From assembly GCA_003415625.1 (NCBI GenBank), contig PYIU01000007.1, positions 620,001 through 684,000 of the forward strand: 64,000 nt of DNA, written 5' to 3'. The first letter of the stretch is position 1, and each line of letters opens with the position of its first letter. The stretch is from Aquanectria penicillioides (Eukaryota; Ascomycota; Sordariomycetes; Hypocreales; Nectriaceae). The notes below the pieces were generated by a model. That model was not told the origin of the DNA, did no database searches, and saw only the letters and a list, made by a program, of their open reading frames with translations. Below, one piece after another: positions 35,121 to 47,200 of this stretch. The position numbers and the translations under genes were made by a program.

Positions 35121-37024
35121 ATGATCTCGTTCCTTGGGAAGGGCCCGAAGCCAATCAAGCCGAGACAGCTTGCTAACGAGTGGACTTTGAAAGTGTATGC
35201 AGCTGCACTCTTAAGTCTAATACTTCTCTACACGCTTCTACATTGGGGTCATTTCCTTGCCTCAAGGTACCGATGGACTTCTTCACACGCCTTACGGCGG
35301 GTACCAGGTTTTCGGACGGTTCTGGGTGTCGCGCGGTAAGACAAGGAATTTGCAGCTGGAAATGGCAACGAAATCTAACTTGTCAAAAGTGTTGCTAAAA
35401 GCTATGCGGTTCGAAAAGTCCCTGGCTTTCCTTCGTTAGGGCATGCCATCGTGGTGGCGGTGTATCTCATTCTCAACATTGCGTTGTGCATCGTCAACGT
35501 CGATGTCGCAAAATTAAGCAACCCAGCGGCCAGGTTTGGATGGTAGGTCCTTGCTGCTATCTTTGTCGCTACAAGCTGTTCTCTGGCAGTGCTAAATCAC
35601 CTTCCCAGGATGACGGCGGCAAACATCACGCTAGCAGTATTCCTCGGACTGAGGAATACTCCGCTTGGTCTTGTCACTGAACATACATACAATCGTCTCA
35701 ACTTCCTCCATCGTGTCGTCGGGTATACAGCCGTTACGCAAGTGCTTCTTCATACTCTCTTTTATGCGATCCGATTCGGGAATAAACACAGATGGGATGT
35801 TTTCATTAATCGGCCTAATCTCGAGGGTTTGATATCTGGTATCGCAATGCTGGTCCTATTATTCGGCCTCCTTCGACGACTCGGATATGAAGCTTTCTAC
35901 ATCAGTCATATTTTGGGCTTTATTGTCACCGTTATATTTGCAGCTCTACACCGACCGGCTTGGAGGCAAAAAATCCCCATCATTATGATCATCGCGGCTG
36001 CTCTGTGGTGCGCGGACCGCTTTATCAGAGCCCTGAATCTGCTATCAAATCTAAACAAAAGCGAGGCCACCATCTATCCATTGCCTAATGGCGGAATTAG
36101 ATTGATTCTCAAACGGCCGCTTCCCAGAGCTATACCAGGATCACATGGATTTGTGTGGATCCCCAAAATTCGGGCATTCCAAAATCATCCATTCACCGTG
36201 GTCTCAAATACGGATTCTGGGCTAGAAATGGTTATAAAATCAAGAATGGGTTTCACGAAAGCCCTTTACAACTACGCCATTACGAATCCTGAAACCGCTA
36301 TTCGAGCTTCCATTGAAGGGACTTATGGGTCTTGCCCAAATATGGAACCCTACGACAGGCTCATTTTGATTGCTGGAGGAAGTGGTGCAGCATTCACATT
36401 TGGCCTGGTGAACAACTTACTTCCACAGCTTGAGCCAGGGTCTCCAATTATGATAGATTTTATCTGGACAATGAGACACAGGGGTAAGTGGCTGTCTACC
36501 GTTTACGGGAATTCCATACTCATCAGTCTTTAGAAAACTTGACGTGGTTTTCTAAGCATCTTGACGAACTACAAAAATATTCTTCCCACGTCAACATGGC
36601 TTTGCATGTAACTGGTACATCATATGTTCCTCCACCTTATGAGGACTACTCCCCCGGTAGCAGCACTCCAGCGCTGATCGCGTCTGGAGACTTTATTCCT
36701 CAGATAGGGCAAGCAGAAACGGTTGAGCAACTCCACCGCCTTGTATTAGATCCTCGCCTCACTAGGCTAGGTACTCGCAACCACCTGCGGTATGGCACAT
36801 CCGACTCAACGGATCTAGACAGCCAATTCAACATCACTTATGATCGGTTGAGAGTGAGGGAAGCTATTAATAATTCTATTCAACCACTTGCATTAAATCA
36901 GCGGGCACTGATTGCTGCGTGTGGTCCTCAATCGCTCATGGACGACGTGGTTACAGCGGCTGGAGAGTGCATCCGAATCGATGGGCCTAGTATAGACGTC
37001 CACTGTGAAAACTTTGGGTGGTAG
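35121..37024 (+). CDS. Ferric reductase (FRE/NOX superfamily), transmembrane
   Basis: Four exons, 35121-35335, 35390-35542, 35609-36483 and 36534-37024, give 577 residues with exact phase. The N-terminal half has several membrane helices, with heme-coordinating histidines in LHRVVGY, LLHTLFY and YISHILGF. The C-terminal half has the FAD motif HPFTVVS, the NADPH motif LIAGGSGAAFTFG, and ends AACGPQSLMDDV and HCENFGW, all typical. It should move electrons from cytosolic NADPH to ferric chelates at the plasma membrane or vacuole. The start is uncertain: ATG at 35121 is in frame, but another frame from ATG 35069 reads FGPLWHIYLEDDLVPWEGPE, which looks like a real N-terminus of this family and joins only by shifting one base near 35162. 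Confidence 0.88.
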
Positions 37025-37217
37025 TAGATGGCAATGAAGAAATTATTTTGGGGCTCAGATGGAGCCTTTTATTACCAGAAGTAATGTGAAGAATACTATG
37101 TTTCCAACTCAGCTCGTCACATATCCTTGAGGAATCCAATCTTTCTTTCCGTAGTTTATGAATAGCCTCGTATGGCATTACAATACAATTTGATAACACC
37201 AGAGGTTTCCCTGGTTC

Positions 37218-37799
37218 TTATAGCCTCGCGCATCCTATAAACCCTAGCATTGCAAGTACAGCACAACCACCCCCCATCATCCCCAATGCAGCCAGACCAT
37301 AGTTACCTGATAGATATCCCACAACACAGCTGACCACGTCAATTGTGTCAGCCATAATATTAAATAGTAATGCCCATTTAAGGTTGGCTTGGTTTGTCCT
37401 TCCTTCAACGTTTCTATTCAAAATCCATGTAGTTGCACCCAATGCTGCACAACTGGATCCAAACAGGCGGGCCATGAGCACCCCATCATCAGAAATCCTG
37501 ATGAAAAAGAGTCCCCCGGAATATTTTGGCGCCACAATACAGGAAACACCGAGGACAAATTTGAGAGCTCCAAGTGTTCCAATGGAGGTAGAGGCGAGGT
37601 TGGATGGTTTCGTAACGGTACGTCCGTGCATCTGGGTGCGAATGCCAATTAGGGGGGTGACAGTACCGGAATTAGACATAAGTAGAAGTACTTTGAGGGC
37701 TGAAGATTTTTCTGCCGAAAGTGTGTTGCTGGGATGAACTACAATAGCGTGATCTTGCATTCCATTCGCGATGTATTTATTATGATTGTTACGTAGCAT
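37218..37799 (-). CDS. Small integral membrane protein, unknown
   Basis: A single frame of 193 residues. The N-terminal third is soluble. The rest has about four hydrophobic segments: GTLGALKFVLGVSCIVAP, LMARLFGSSCAALGATTWIL, KWALLFNIMADTIDVVSCVVGYL and the glycine-rich YGLAALGMMGGGCAVLAMLGFI. An Asp-containing loop (RISDDGVLMARLFG) precedes the second helix. The arrangement resembles small four-helix proteins common next to metabolic genes in fungi, but I cannot name the family. It converges on the ferric reductase with about 190 bases between stops. The true start may be internal, for example Met at MSNSGTV. Confidence 0.6.
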   Translation of the reverse strand: MLRNNHNKYIANGMQDHAIVVHPSNTLSAEKSSALKVLLLMSNSGTVTPLIGIRTQMHGRTVTKPSNLASTSIGTLGALKFVLGVSCIVAPKYSGGLFFIRISDDGVLMARLFGSSCAALGATTWILNRNVEGRTNQANLKWALLFNIMADTIDVVSCVVGYLSGNYGLAALGMMGGGCAVLAMLGFIGCARL

Positions 37800-38067
37800 A
37801 ACGGCTTACCATAACTCTTCACCCACTATTAGTTTCAGCCACACATACTTAGGCAGCAAGCGTAGCAAAGCAAGCCTTATTAATCAAATAATTGTCCTGC
37901 GAGACTTAACTCCTTGATCCTCATAATCTAGTAAATGCTCATTGAGTGGTCATTGATATTCACGTGCATCGTGCTTCCAATATCCTCATTATCCGAAAAA
38001 AAAAACATATGTGGGATTTGTTGCTCTTTCTTCACAATGCTAGTGATTTCTACTCTTCGACATCAAA

Positions 38068-40839
38068 CTACAACCCTGTCCAATAGAATGTCTCATGAAG
38101 CGTGAAGCTGGCCCGAGTGATCTCATCCTTCGGGTTGGAGCTTGAGGCAATAATGACGACATATTCGCCGGCCTCTGCCTTCCACTTTGATGTTTCTTCT
38201 GACCAAAAGGAGATTGAATATTTGTCCAGAGCTAAGTTGACGATCGTTTTCTCATTCAAAAGCAATTCGACTTTTGCAAAAGCCTTCAGCTCCCTAATTG
38301 GTCGCTGAAGCGAGCTCTCAGGATCATGAACATAAGCTTGAATGACTTCGGCGCCAGGGTAGGGCCCCGTGTTCATAACGCTGACGGATATTTGCATATT
38401 ATGATCAGGGGATGGGAGATATACCTCGGGCACTGTCAGGCCCGAGTACTCAAACTTTGAGTACGAGAGTCCTTGTCCAAAGTAAAATAACGGTTCGCGT
38501 TCGACCTTTTCGTAGTATCGGTGGCCAATAAACACACCTTCTCCGTAAACAATATCATGGTCCACCTTGCCAAAGGTAAGGTATGCCGGATTGTGTTTTA
38601 TTGACTTTGGAAATGTTATAGAAAGTCTGCCCGAAGGATTCACATTCCCAAAGAGCACGTCTGCGAGGCCGTGACCGACTTCTTGCCCACCAAACCAGGC
38701 GTGGAGAAGTGTATATGCGTTTGGCTCCCATGGCATCTCAATAGGTTGTCCGGATTGCATAATGATTATCTAGATCTGAGTTAGCATTTTGAATCACTCG
38801 CAGCCACTCATTCGAGTTAATGCGTAAGCTTACCGCGTTTGGATTGGCTTCGAGAACAGTCCGGATCAAATCATCAGCACGCCCTGGGAGTCTTAAATGT
38901 TTCCTATCGCTTCCTTCAAGTTCATACTCTGAAGAAAGGCCCGTCAACACAATCGGGATGTCAACTTTTTTGGCAAGTTCAGCCGCTTGACGAAGAGCCT
39001 CGTCCTCATCGATGACCTCATATCCACCCAGGCGCCCGGCGAGTGTCAGTGCAGTCCCAACTCCCCCAGCAAGATCTTCATTCACAAGCAAAATCTCGAT
39101 CTGCAGTCTCTTTCCCTCGGTGACCTCAGTGTCATAGAATTTCTCCATGGAAAGGCGGTTAAAGCAAGGCGTATCATCAGTCTTTGGGGGTTGACTTGTC
39201 CATAGATCAATAACTTCCTGCCCATCAATCTTCAGTTTTCCTTTTCCTGAGGTGCTTAGACCGAAGCGGAATGAACCAGTACTTTCAGGGTTCAAGACTG
39301 CTTTTGCTCTAACAAAGAACCTGTGGGGAAGCTGTTGGTGTAGACTTTCGGGTACATCAATCAAATCCTTTTCTGTGGCGGTTTCGAATACAAGTTTGGA
39401 GTCGGGGTCATCATCTGGATTCTGATCGAATATCTCAATCGACCAGCCGTGTTCTGTAGAGTCCAATCGAGTGAGACTTTTAAGAAAGGGTGTGAATTTG
39501 AATGCTGGTGATCTCGTCAGACAGCTGGAGAGAAGCATTGATCAAGAACCAATATCCATGACTCTGCTACTACTCAAAGTAAACTTACAGTAGCACCCTG
39601 GGGTGTATGACACATTCTCTTTGCCAACTGCTTCTACTATCGCATCGTAGGGGGTGATGTAGTAGTATGGGTCCACCTCTGCACTACCACCACCACTTAA
39701 AGCGGGATTCTTGAAGTGATCACCGATCAACCCAAGACTCTTTTTCTCATAGATGTGAATTGGAAGTGCTTGACGTTCGTTTTTAAGCAAAACGATTCCA
39801 TCGGCAACCAATCTCCGGATGAGTTTCTGATGTTGAGGAGTGTTGACGACGGGAATATCATCTGATGACTTGACAGCCTTGACCTTGTTGACGAGGTTTA
39901 GGACATTTTTGACTGATTCATTGATCGTTGCGTGAGACACCTTTCGACTATTGACGGCCACGCTCAGACTTTTGCCCCTGAACTGCGTAGGACCGGGCAT
40001 TTCCAGGTCGAGGCCAGCATTGATAGATTCTGAGGTGCTGTAAGTCCCAAACCAATCACTCATTACTAAACCATTGAATTTCCATTCGTCCCTAAGGATG
40101 CGCTTCAGGAGAAACGGATCCTCGCTAACGTGGAGACCGTTGATCTTGTTATATGCAGTCATAACAGTCCAAGGCTGAGAATGACGCATGGCTAACTGAA
40201 ACGGAAGAAGATGAACTTCGCGAAGCGTCCGGATTGTCATGCAAACGTTGTCCTCGATCGAGTTGGCCGATTGATCGTGTGCGGCATAGTGCTTGATACT
40301 GGTTGCCACTCCGCGTTCTTGCACACCATTTATATATGCTGAGCCAAGCATTCCACTGAGAAATGGATCTTCTCCGAAAGCTTCAAAGCCACGTCCCATC
40401 AGTGGAGAACGCTGCAAACACACGGTTGGTGCAAGTAGCACATGTACGCCCTTTGATCGTGCTTCTTCTCCCAAGAGATTCCCAACCTTGTGCAACAAAT
40501 TAGAGTCAAATGTCGCTCCCATTGCCGAAGCTGATGGGAGCATGCAGCTTGGGTTCTAAGTTTCCTCCAATCAGTCAATACTCGTGATGCAAAGCAGGCT
40601 GATCTCACTCGAGAAAAGGACCGAACACCTCGGATTCCATGTGGTCCGTCTGACGTCTTATTTCTGTTTAATTTTGTATTTTTTGATATCATGGACTTTT
40701 AATAACCCACAGATAAGGCCGGGATTCCTCTGTGAGGAAGGCCCGTGGTCTGGAAAGAACCCTGGCCTGCAAGCAGGTCAATTTTCTCATCCAATCTGAG
40801 CTTCTCCACTAAAGCGTCAACATCAAGAACGGTTGCCAT
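38068..40839 (-). CDS. Beta-glucosidase, GH3 with PA14 insertion, intracellular type
   Basis: Five exons, 40839-40711, 40656-40609, 40555-39589, 39504-38834 and 38769-38068, give 838 residues with every phase exact. The start is [20 protein letters not shown], with no signal peptide. Key family features are [33 protein letters not shown] (substrate and transition-state contacts), and the nucleophile in [13 protein letters not shown]14 domain occupies roughly residues 390-540 ([11 protein letters not shown] to [11 protein letters not shown]), followed by the second GH3 domain and a fibronectin-like C-terminus ([20 protein letters not shown]). Enzymes of this class hydrolyse aryl- and oligo-beta-glucosides. 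A short fourth-exon start at 39504 was chosen because it restores GCYSFKF across the junction. The gene appears intact. Confidence 0.93.
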
Positions 40840-42700
40840 GGTAGAAAAAAAAGGGCTTGAATGCAAACAGCACAGTTGAATAAATGAATGGCGAAAAAGC
40901 ACAAGAGTAATTCAGGAGAAAACGGATCGTTCTTCAAAGATTCTCTAAAGCCAAATCCAGCTATATTCGGAACACTTTTAAAGTCGTTTGGTCTGCAAGT
41001 AACTTTTCAACACACTTCAACATATATTTATTCTCTTATTTAACCCGCGTTGTTGGTGAAGGTGGGGTATGAATGCAGAAACATTTAGCCTGATATCTCC
41101 ATTGTTTTAAACACCGAACCAATGACAAGAACATCTTCATTAGAAAAATAAGTGATTTGAGAACGTTGGCCGGGATTACGGCCCTAGGGTGCCATACGAG
41201 CCAAGCGCTCGTTTCTCGGCCGTTTCACTGGCGCATTTCACTTCAACTTAGTTTACGAAAGGCGGCTCAAGTATTCTACGCAATATTCTTGCTTGCAAAA
41301 ACGCGCTTTATTCCAATTTAATCCTTTAGTTGAGATATGTCATCACGGAAGGCGTGCCAAGCCTAGCTCCGGTAGCAGTCAGGCGGAAGGTGGCATGACG
41401 CCGGATCTAATAAATTCCAGCTCCGTTCCGCTGAATTCTCATGACTGCTACAGTCGAGCATCACATCACGTGCACGCGCAGCTTGGCCCGGGTTCCCGGC
41501 AGAGCACGATCCAGGGTCCTCACGCATCCACCCACACTCATGTACAAAACTTTTGGAAGTGTTGCATTGACCAGTAAGAATGTCTGCACCAGCTTATGGC
41601 CTGGTGGACGAGCTGTTACATTTGCACATGGGGAAGTGGCTTACCGCCAAATTCGGCGCTTGTGCTTCCCCTCAAGTTTTTGACATGGGTGGGCGGCCAA
41701 TCCCCGCGGGATGGTTCAATTGCTCAAAGGAGAAAAAGGCTCATCGGTATCTCAAAGAAGCGTGCCACTTTCAAATTTCAATGCGAAGATGGCGTGGTAG
41801 ATACCGGAAATTCGGAATCACCACCCTGTGCTAAGTGCCGAACATTGGAAATGCTGTATCGGTCAGTGCCAGATTTGCAGCTCTCAAGTAGCGCCATCAA
41901 TCTATCATGGATATCCAATGCAACCTCTCCCCGATGACGCTCCTCGCCTTCAAGAGCAAAGTATGGGAATGTGGAAGAAATTGGTCTTAAAACACCACCG
42001 AGATGCTAAGAATGGCATATGGGAAAGTTAGCAAACCAAGACACTGCCGAGCTTTTGAGGCAATTCGCCAAGATTCGGGGTATCGCCATATCCCCACAAT
42101 GTGAGCCCAACACAAACCAATCCAGAGCACATGGTCACACACATGCTAGTAAGCAATAGTCATCCTTCAGCCTGTGTTTGGGAACCTCCGAGAACGTTCG
42201 AGACCAAGATGACAATGGAAATGCAATTGAAAATGGAAGGCAAGGGCAGATCTTTGCGATTGGGAGATATCTCCGACAATGGCGCGAAAGCTTGTGCTTC
42301 GTTTAATGTAAGCAGATTCTCTGTTTTTGGAGCCATGGCCCATGTTGATGCTATGATGTAATGAAGCCGGTGGCAGTTGTGCACCGCCGGCAATCAGTGC
42401 CACCGCCGGCAATTAGCGCACAGCTCTGTCCGTGGAAGGCGCGCAAAGGACCCCGCACCTGCGAAAATGGAGCTAAAAGTGGGGTTCTCGCCCGGAGGGC
42501 CAGTAACCCTGGTCCGCCACTGAAAAACTTTGCGTAGGACCTGACCGTGGCTCCGGTCTGCGGGTTGGGTAAATTTCTGAACGTAAAGATACTCGCAAGA
42601 GCGCCGTAAATAACAACATAACGATCTGCTTCATCGCCTCAATAAATAATCCAATCGTCCTTTCTACGCGTAATCCCTTTCCCCAATCACCCGGCGCACA
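40840..42700. other. Divergent 1.9 kb region between GH3 and ADE4
   Basis: No gene is recognised; several short plus-strand frames between 41293 and 42361 have no family features. It must contain both promoters. A pair of near-identical 15-18 base copies containing CACCGCCGGCAAT occurs at 42378-42420. Confidence 0.4.
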
Positions 42701-45138
42701 ATGTGTGGCATCTCGGCGCTGCTGGTCTGTCTCCGTGCCCCTCAGCTCGTCTCGGGGACCCCTCCCTCGTCAGCTGCATGCCAATGAAGAAACCGTGCTG
42801 ACTTGATGATGCTTTGTTACAGTTGGGCGACTCCAAAGCCACCACGGCTGCCGTCGATCTTCACGAATCTCTGTACTTTCTCCAACATGTCCGTTCCGAA
42901 ACCAATCCGCCGACCCTGAGACATCCCGACACTGACAAGCCGATAGCGTGGACAAGATGCTGCTGGAATCGCCGTCTGCCAGGGCGGCAGGCTCTACCAA
43001 TGCAAGGATGCCGGCATGGCTCAGAAGGTCTTTGCCGATGGACGAAGAATAGCCGACCTACCAGGCTACATGGGCATCTCGCACTTGAGGTACCCGACCG
43101 CAGGAACATCATCAGCGTACGTGCCATCCCAGCGCGCAACAGCCACTTTCCCCGCGGCTCGCTCGATCGATAGACTGACTTACGGCAACGTATCAGATCA
43201 GAGGCGCAGCCCTTCTATGTCAACTCGCCTTTCGGACTCTCAATGGGCGTCAATGGAAACCTCGTCAACGCCCCGGAACTTCACACTTTCTTGGATCGCG
43301 AGGCTCGCCGCCACGTGAATACCGATTCCGACTCTGAACTTCTGTGCGTTTCTTCCTCCGCCTCCAGGACGACCCGGCACCTTTCCTAGCTCCAACTAAC
43401 CTCCACCTAGGCTCAATGTTTTCGCCCACGCCCTCGGCGAGCTCAACAAGGCCCGAGCTAACGTCGACGACGTCTTCACTGCGCTGCGCGAGGTGTACGC
43501 AAGGTGCCATGGTGCCTTTGCATGCACTGCCATGATCGCCGGCTTCGGTATTCTGGGCTTCCGAGACGAGAACGGAATTCGACCCCTTTGCCTTGGTTCG
43601 CGACCTTCCGCTACTCTCGAGGGTGCCACCGACTACTTCATGGCCTCTGAGTCCATCGCCCTGACTCAACTCGGCTTCACCAACATTGTCGACATCCTTC
43701 CAGGACAGGCCGTCTTTATCGAGAAGGGTGGTGTGCCGCAGTTCCGCCAGGTTGTGGAGAGGAAGTCTTATACGCCCGATATCTTCGAGTTTGTCTATTT
43801 CGCCCGCGAGGACAGCACCATCGACGGAATGTCCGTCTTCCGAAGTCGTCAAAACATGGGTCGCAAACTGGCCAAGAAGATGAGGGAGACGTTGGGCGAA
43901 CAGGCGATCCAGGATATTGACGTCGGTAAGTGAACTGAAACTCTTCATGAGTCAAGTTATCATATGTGTATCGCGTATTCCTGAACGAGAGATGCTGATA
44001 TATTGTGTATAAAGTTATTCCGGTACCCGAGGTAAGGAGTGTCAAATCAAGTCTCACCACTTCAAACATCCTTTACTAACCCGGACATGACAATCAGACT
44101 AGCAATTCCGCAGCAGCTGTGCTGGCCACGGAACTGAACAAGCCATTTTCCAATGCCTTCGTGAAGGTAACTATGCAATGGTACTTTTTGAGAAGACATT
44201 TTCTAATGATGCGGAAGAACCGATATGTATACCGTACATTCATCCTGCCGGGCCAGACAGCCAGACAGAAGAGCGTCCGCCGCAAACTGTCGCCCATTGT
44301 GTCCGAATTCACGGGCAGGGTTGTGTGTATCGTAGATGACTCCATCGTGAGGGGTAACACCTCGCGCGAAATCGTAGGGATATTCCCTCTCCTTTCCTCT
44401 CTTTCCCGCGTCTTTCAGCCAGTTATTGACCTTGGTTCTTAGGTTAAACTCGCCAAGGAGGCAGGAGCCTCGCGAGTCATTTTATGCTCATTCAGTCCTG
44501 AGGTCACGCACCCCCATGTGGTCAGTCTTAGTCTCGAAAACTGCTGTTTCGGACCTGTCATTAACATCATTCCCACCAGCACGGCATTGATCTCGCAGAC
44601 CCCGCTGGTAAGCATAGCCCTTGTAACATACGTACCAGACAAACTTGGCAGAATGTGATAGACTAACGATGAACTAAAATAGAACTGGTTGCGCATGGAA
44701 AGACAACTGAGGAAATCCGCCGCCTTATCCAGTCAGACGAATTAGTATTCCAAAGTTTGGAAGACATGAAAGACGCCTGCACCGAGGCGGCTAGAGGAGA
44801 CAGCGAAGTCAAGGATTTCGAGGTCGGCGTCTTCTGTGGCAAATACAAAACCGAAGTGCCTGCAGACTATTTCGACCGTCGCAGCAACCGTGTACAGGGA
44901 AACAACAAGCGGAAGAACGCATTCACCGAAGACGAGGAGAACGAGGGTGCGCGAAAGACGGTTGTGGTTGCCAACAGCGGGCCTGTGAACGTGGCTGGTA
45001 AGGCAGCGGACAAAGGGGAGAAGAGCCCAGTGCGTCAGGAGGATGTCAGGTATGTGATTTGTGTGACACATGCGTGTGTAATTAGCACCAGGCGGCTAAT
45101 AATTTTGCAGTATCTACAACTATGCGAGCAAGCCCTAG
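42701..45138 (+). CDS. ADE4: Amidophosphoribosyltransferase (ADE4), 12 exons
   Basis: The enzyme makes the first committed purine intermediate from PRPP and glutamine. Exons: 42701-42724, 42823-42888, 42947-43116, 43197-43343, 43411-43925, 44015-44031, 44098-44166, 44218-44373, 44443-44520, 44580-44607, 44683-45049, 45111-45138; total 554 residues with exact phase. The N-terminal nucleophile Cys2 is in MCGISALL. Glutaminase features follow: [42 protein letters not shown]. The PRPP loop reads [16 protein letters not shown], with Asn where Thr is usual. Further C-terminal are GIDLADP and the final IYNYASKP. Eleven introns and exons of 17, 28 and 28 nt make it far more split than its neighbours. 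It is surrounded by accessory and decayed genes, so it may be a second copy rather than the core one. Confidence 0.93.
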
Positions 45139-45613
45139 AAGCAGGTATTGATCAGTCTGTATCAATCCTTGCAAAAGAATGTCTTTTTTTCCCCTTCAGC
45201 TTAAGTTTTGACATGTACAGGAGAACTAGCAATCATACCAGGTATATTGAGAAGAAAAAAAAAGGAGCGGCGGGCCAGTACCCATGCATCAGTGCCGGAA
45301 ATATTGGTGCGAGATAGAAGAGGTGCCAAAGGGGACCCGTAATACTTAGAGCCTGGCATACCGTAACCTCAAATTAGATCGCTTCTAGATGGCAACAGAC
45401 AATTTGAATTTTGTGCCTCGGGTTGATCACCGGGGCCCTGATAGTTTAGCTTTCTGCTACTCATGACTACGTGAAAAGAATGTCGCCATTGGAGAATAGG
45501 CATCAGACTGGTGATTCATACTCTAAGAATAAATATAAGCTATCAATATAAGAATCCTGAGTGCAATATTGCACAGTGTCCTCATAGTTATTATAGCTGA
45601 AGCTAGCAGTGCC
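45139..45613. other. Convergent spacer
   Basis: It lies between the ADE4 stop and the last codons of the decayed MFS gene. An A-rich tract is near 45254-45264. Nothing else is recognised. Confidence 0.4.
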
Positions 45614-47200
45614 TTAATCGTTATTTCCTGTCGCAACACCCCTGAAGTATCCACACCAACTGCCCACGATGAGTAGTACGAGGCTTGCGAAGCATGCCAT
45701 GGATATTCTTCTATTCCTTCTTTCATTTTCATGGTAGAAACTGGCCTTCCTATCGTTGAGTAAATCTCCGCGAGCGATTCGCGTCCTTCGGGTCCATTGC
45801 AGATGCCCCAGGTCGACTTACGCCTTGTTCATCGTGATCTTGATCGCATACGCTGAGCCGAAGACAGTGTTGTCACACATGGCAGTGCGAGTGCTGTCGA
45901 TAATAGTAGTAGGGCCGAAGCAGTAAGCGAATGTAAAAACACCGAAGGATGCAGCCGTTCTAGTAACCCCGGCAGAGAAACTGACAAGGAACATGGACGT
46001 GAAAACACCACTGTCAACGGGGTCACAGAGATAGTTTCTAAATTGGACTCATGGCAAAAATACTTACGGATGGAAATTCGGTTCCCAAACAAGTCAAGGA
46101 ACACGCCGAGCAAGGGAACAACAAAAAAGCCTGACCATGTCAGCATGGGTAAATAGTATTTCAGCGGGCCATTTATACCAGAATATTGAAGTACGGCGGT
46201 GTACCATCCAGCTGCAATAGACCCGGTGCCATATCTTTCTTCGACAAGTTCGGTGGCGTTCCGCAGGAAGACAATGGCCGTGCTGGTTTCGAAGAGAGAA
46301 AAGCCCATTACAGCCCAGAACGACCACGGCAGCTCCAAGACCTTTCGCAACTCGAATTTTTTAGTCTTCTCTGTCAATTTCTCGCCAGCCGCAGGGTCAT
46401 CAACGCCGTGAAACTTTTCGTTTGCGACCTTTGTAAACCAGTAGAAAACGCCGGTGATTACGTTTGTGAAAATGTTCATGAAAACAGCCGCCCAAAATAC
46501 CCAGCAGAAGTCACCGGTCTTTTGAGCAATGATGTTTGCCGATGACTTTCCGGCAAATGCTCCAATCTTTCCAATACCGAGTTCGAATCCCAGGGTCGAG
46601 GCAAAGCCATTACCAGAGGCGAACCAGGACGAAAACACCTTGTATTGGGCAACCTGTGTGGCGATGTCTCCCAGAGCTCTTACAACTCGGCCGGCCAGCA
46701 ATCATAAACTTGTATGAGCGTGTCTGGGCCGCTCCGGCAACCGAGATCGAGCCAACAGAGTAGACAAATTTACCGTAAAGCATCGCGCCTAGTTTAGAAT
46801 TACCCGCACTTCACTCTCCAGTCATGAAAGGTGAAGCTTGCCTGCGCCTACAATTCTATCCGCAACAATGCCACTAAGAAGCATCAAGGCTGTGATCATG
46901 CAGTCTTCACTAGCCTCCAACAGCGAAAACTGTGTATTGTTAATCTTCGTCTCTTTTTTTCATCGTGCTCTTCATAGCACCAGTAATGCCGGAACTCCAT
47001 TGTGGCCCGAACCCAGTCGCAGTAACAAGGGCAATGGACATGAGCTTCCAACTCAGGGGCACAGGCTGCAGCCTATCCTGGCTCGCGTCATTAGAACTAT
47101 CGGATGGCTTAAGCTCGGTACCAACAACTTCATCCTTGCTGATGGGTTTTTGGCTCTCCTCAGTATGCGGTTCCCCCGCAAGGTCAAGAGTTAAAGCCAT
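45614..47200 (-). pseudogene. MFS transporter relic (MFSD1-like)
   Basis: Homology-like segments run in order over the whole gene: VTATGFGPQWSSGITGAMKS, NNTQFSLLEASEDCM, ALGDIATQVAQYKVFSSW, GFELGIGKIGAFAGKSSAN, LFETSTAIVFLRNATELVEE, RTAASFGVFTFAYCFGPTTI and GSAYAIKITMNKA, ending ISMACFASLVLLIVGSWCGY. The lesions are visible. A seven-A run on the coding strand near 46955-46961 shifts the frame (six would fit). A GGCC/GGCC duplication near 46690-46697 adds four bases. The junction before VFTSM is out of phase. After MNKA the in-frame stop TAA at 45818-45820 is followed directly by VDLGHLQWTRR, so about 60 residues with one or more membrane helices appear deleted. One intact intron uses a GC donor. 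It is not a functional transporter. Confidence 0.8.

Noticed and set aside
41293..42361. Several overlapping short plus-strand frames between GH3 and ADE4
   Set aside because: None has recognisable protein features or consistent splice joins; it reads as ordinary intergenic DNA.
42378..42420. Short direct repeat containing CACCGCCGGCAAT, considered as a CRISPR or transposon end
   Set aside because: Only two copies and a few bases apart; CRISPR arrays are not expected in fungi and no terminal inverted repeat was found.
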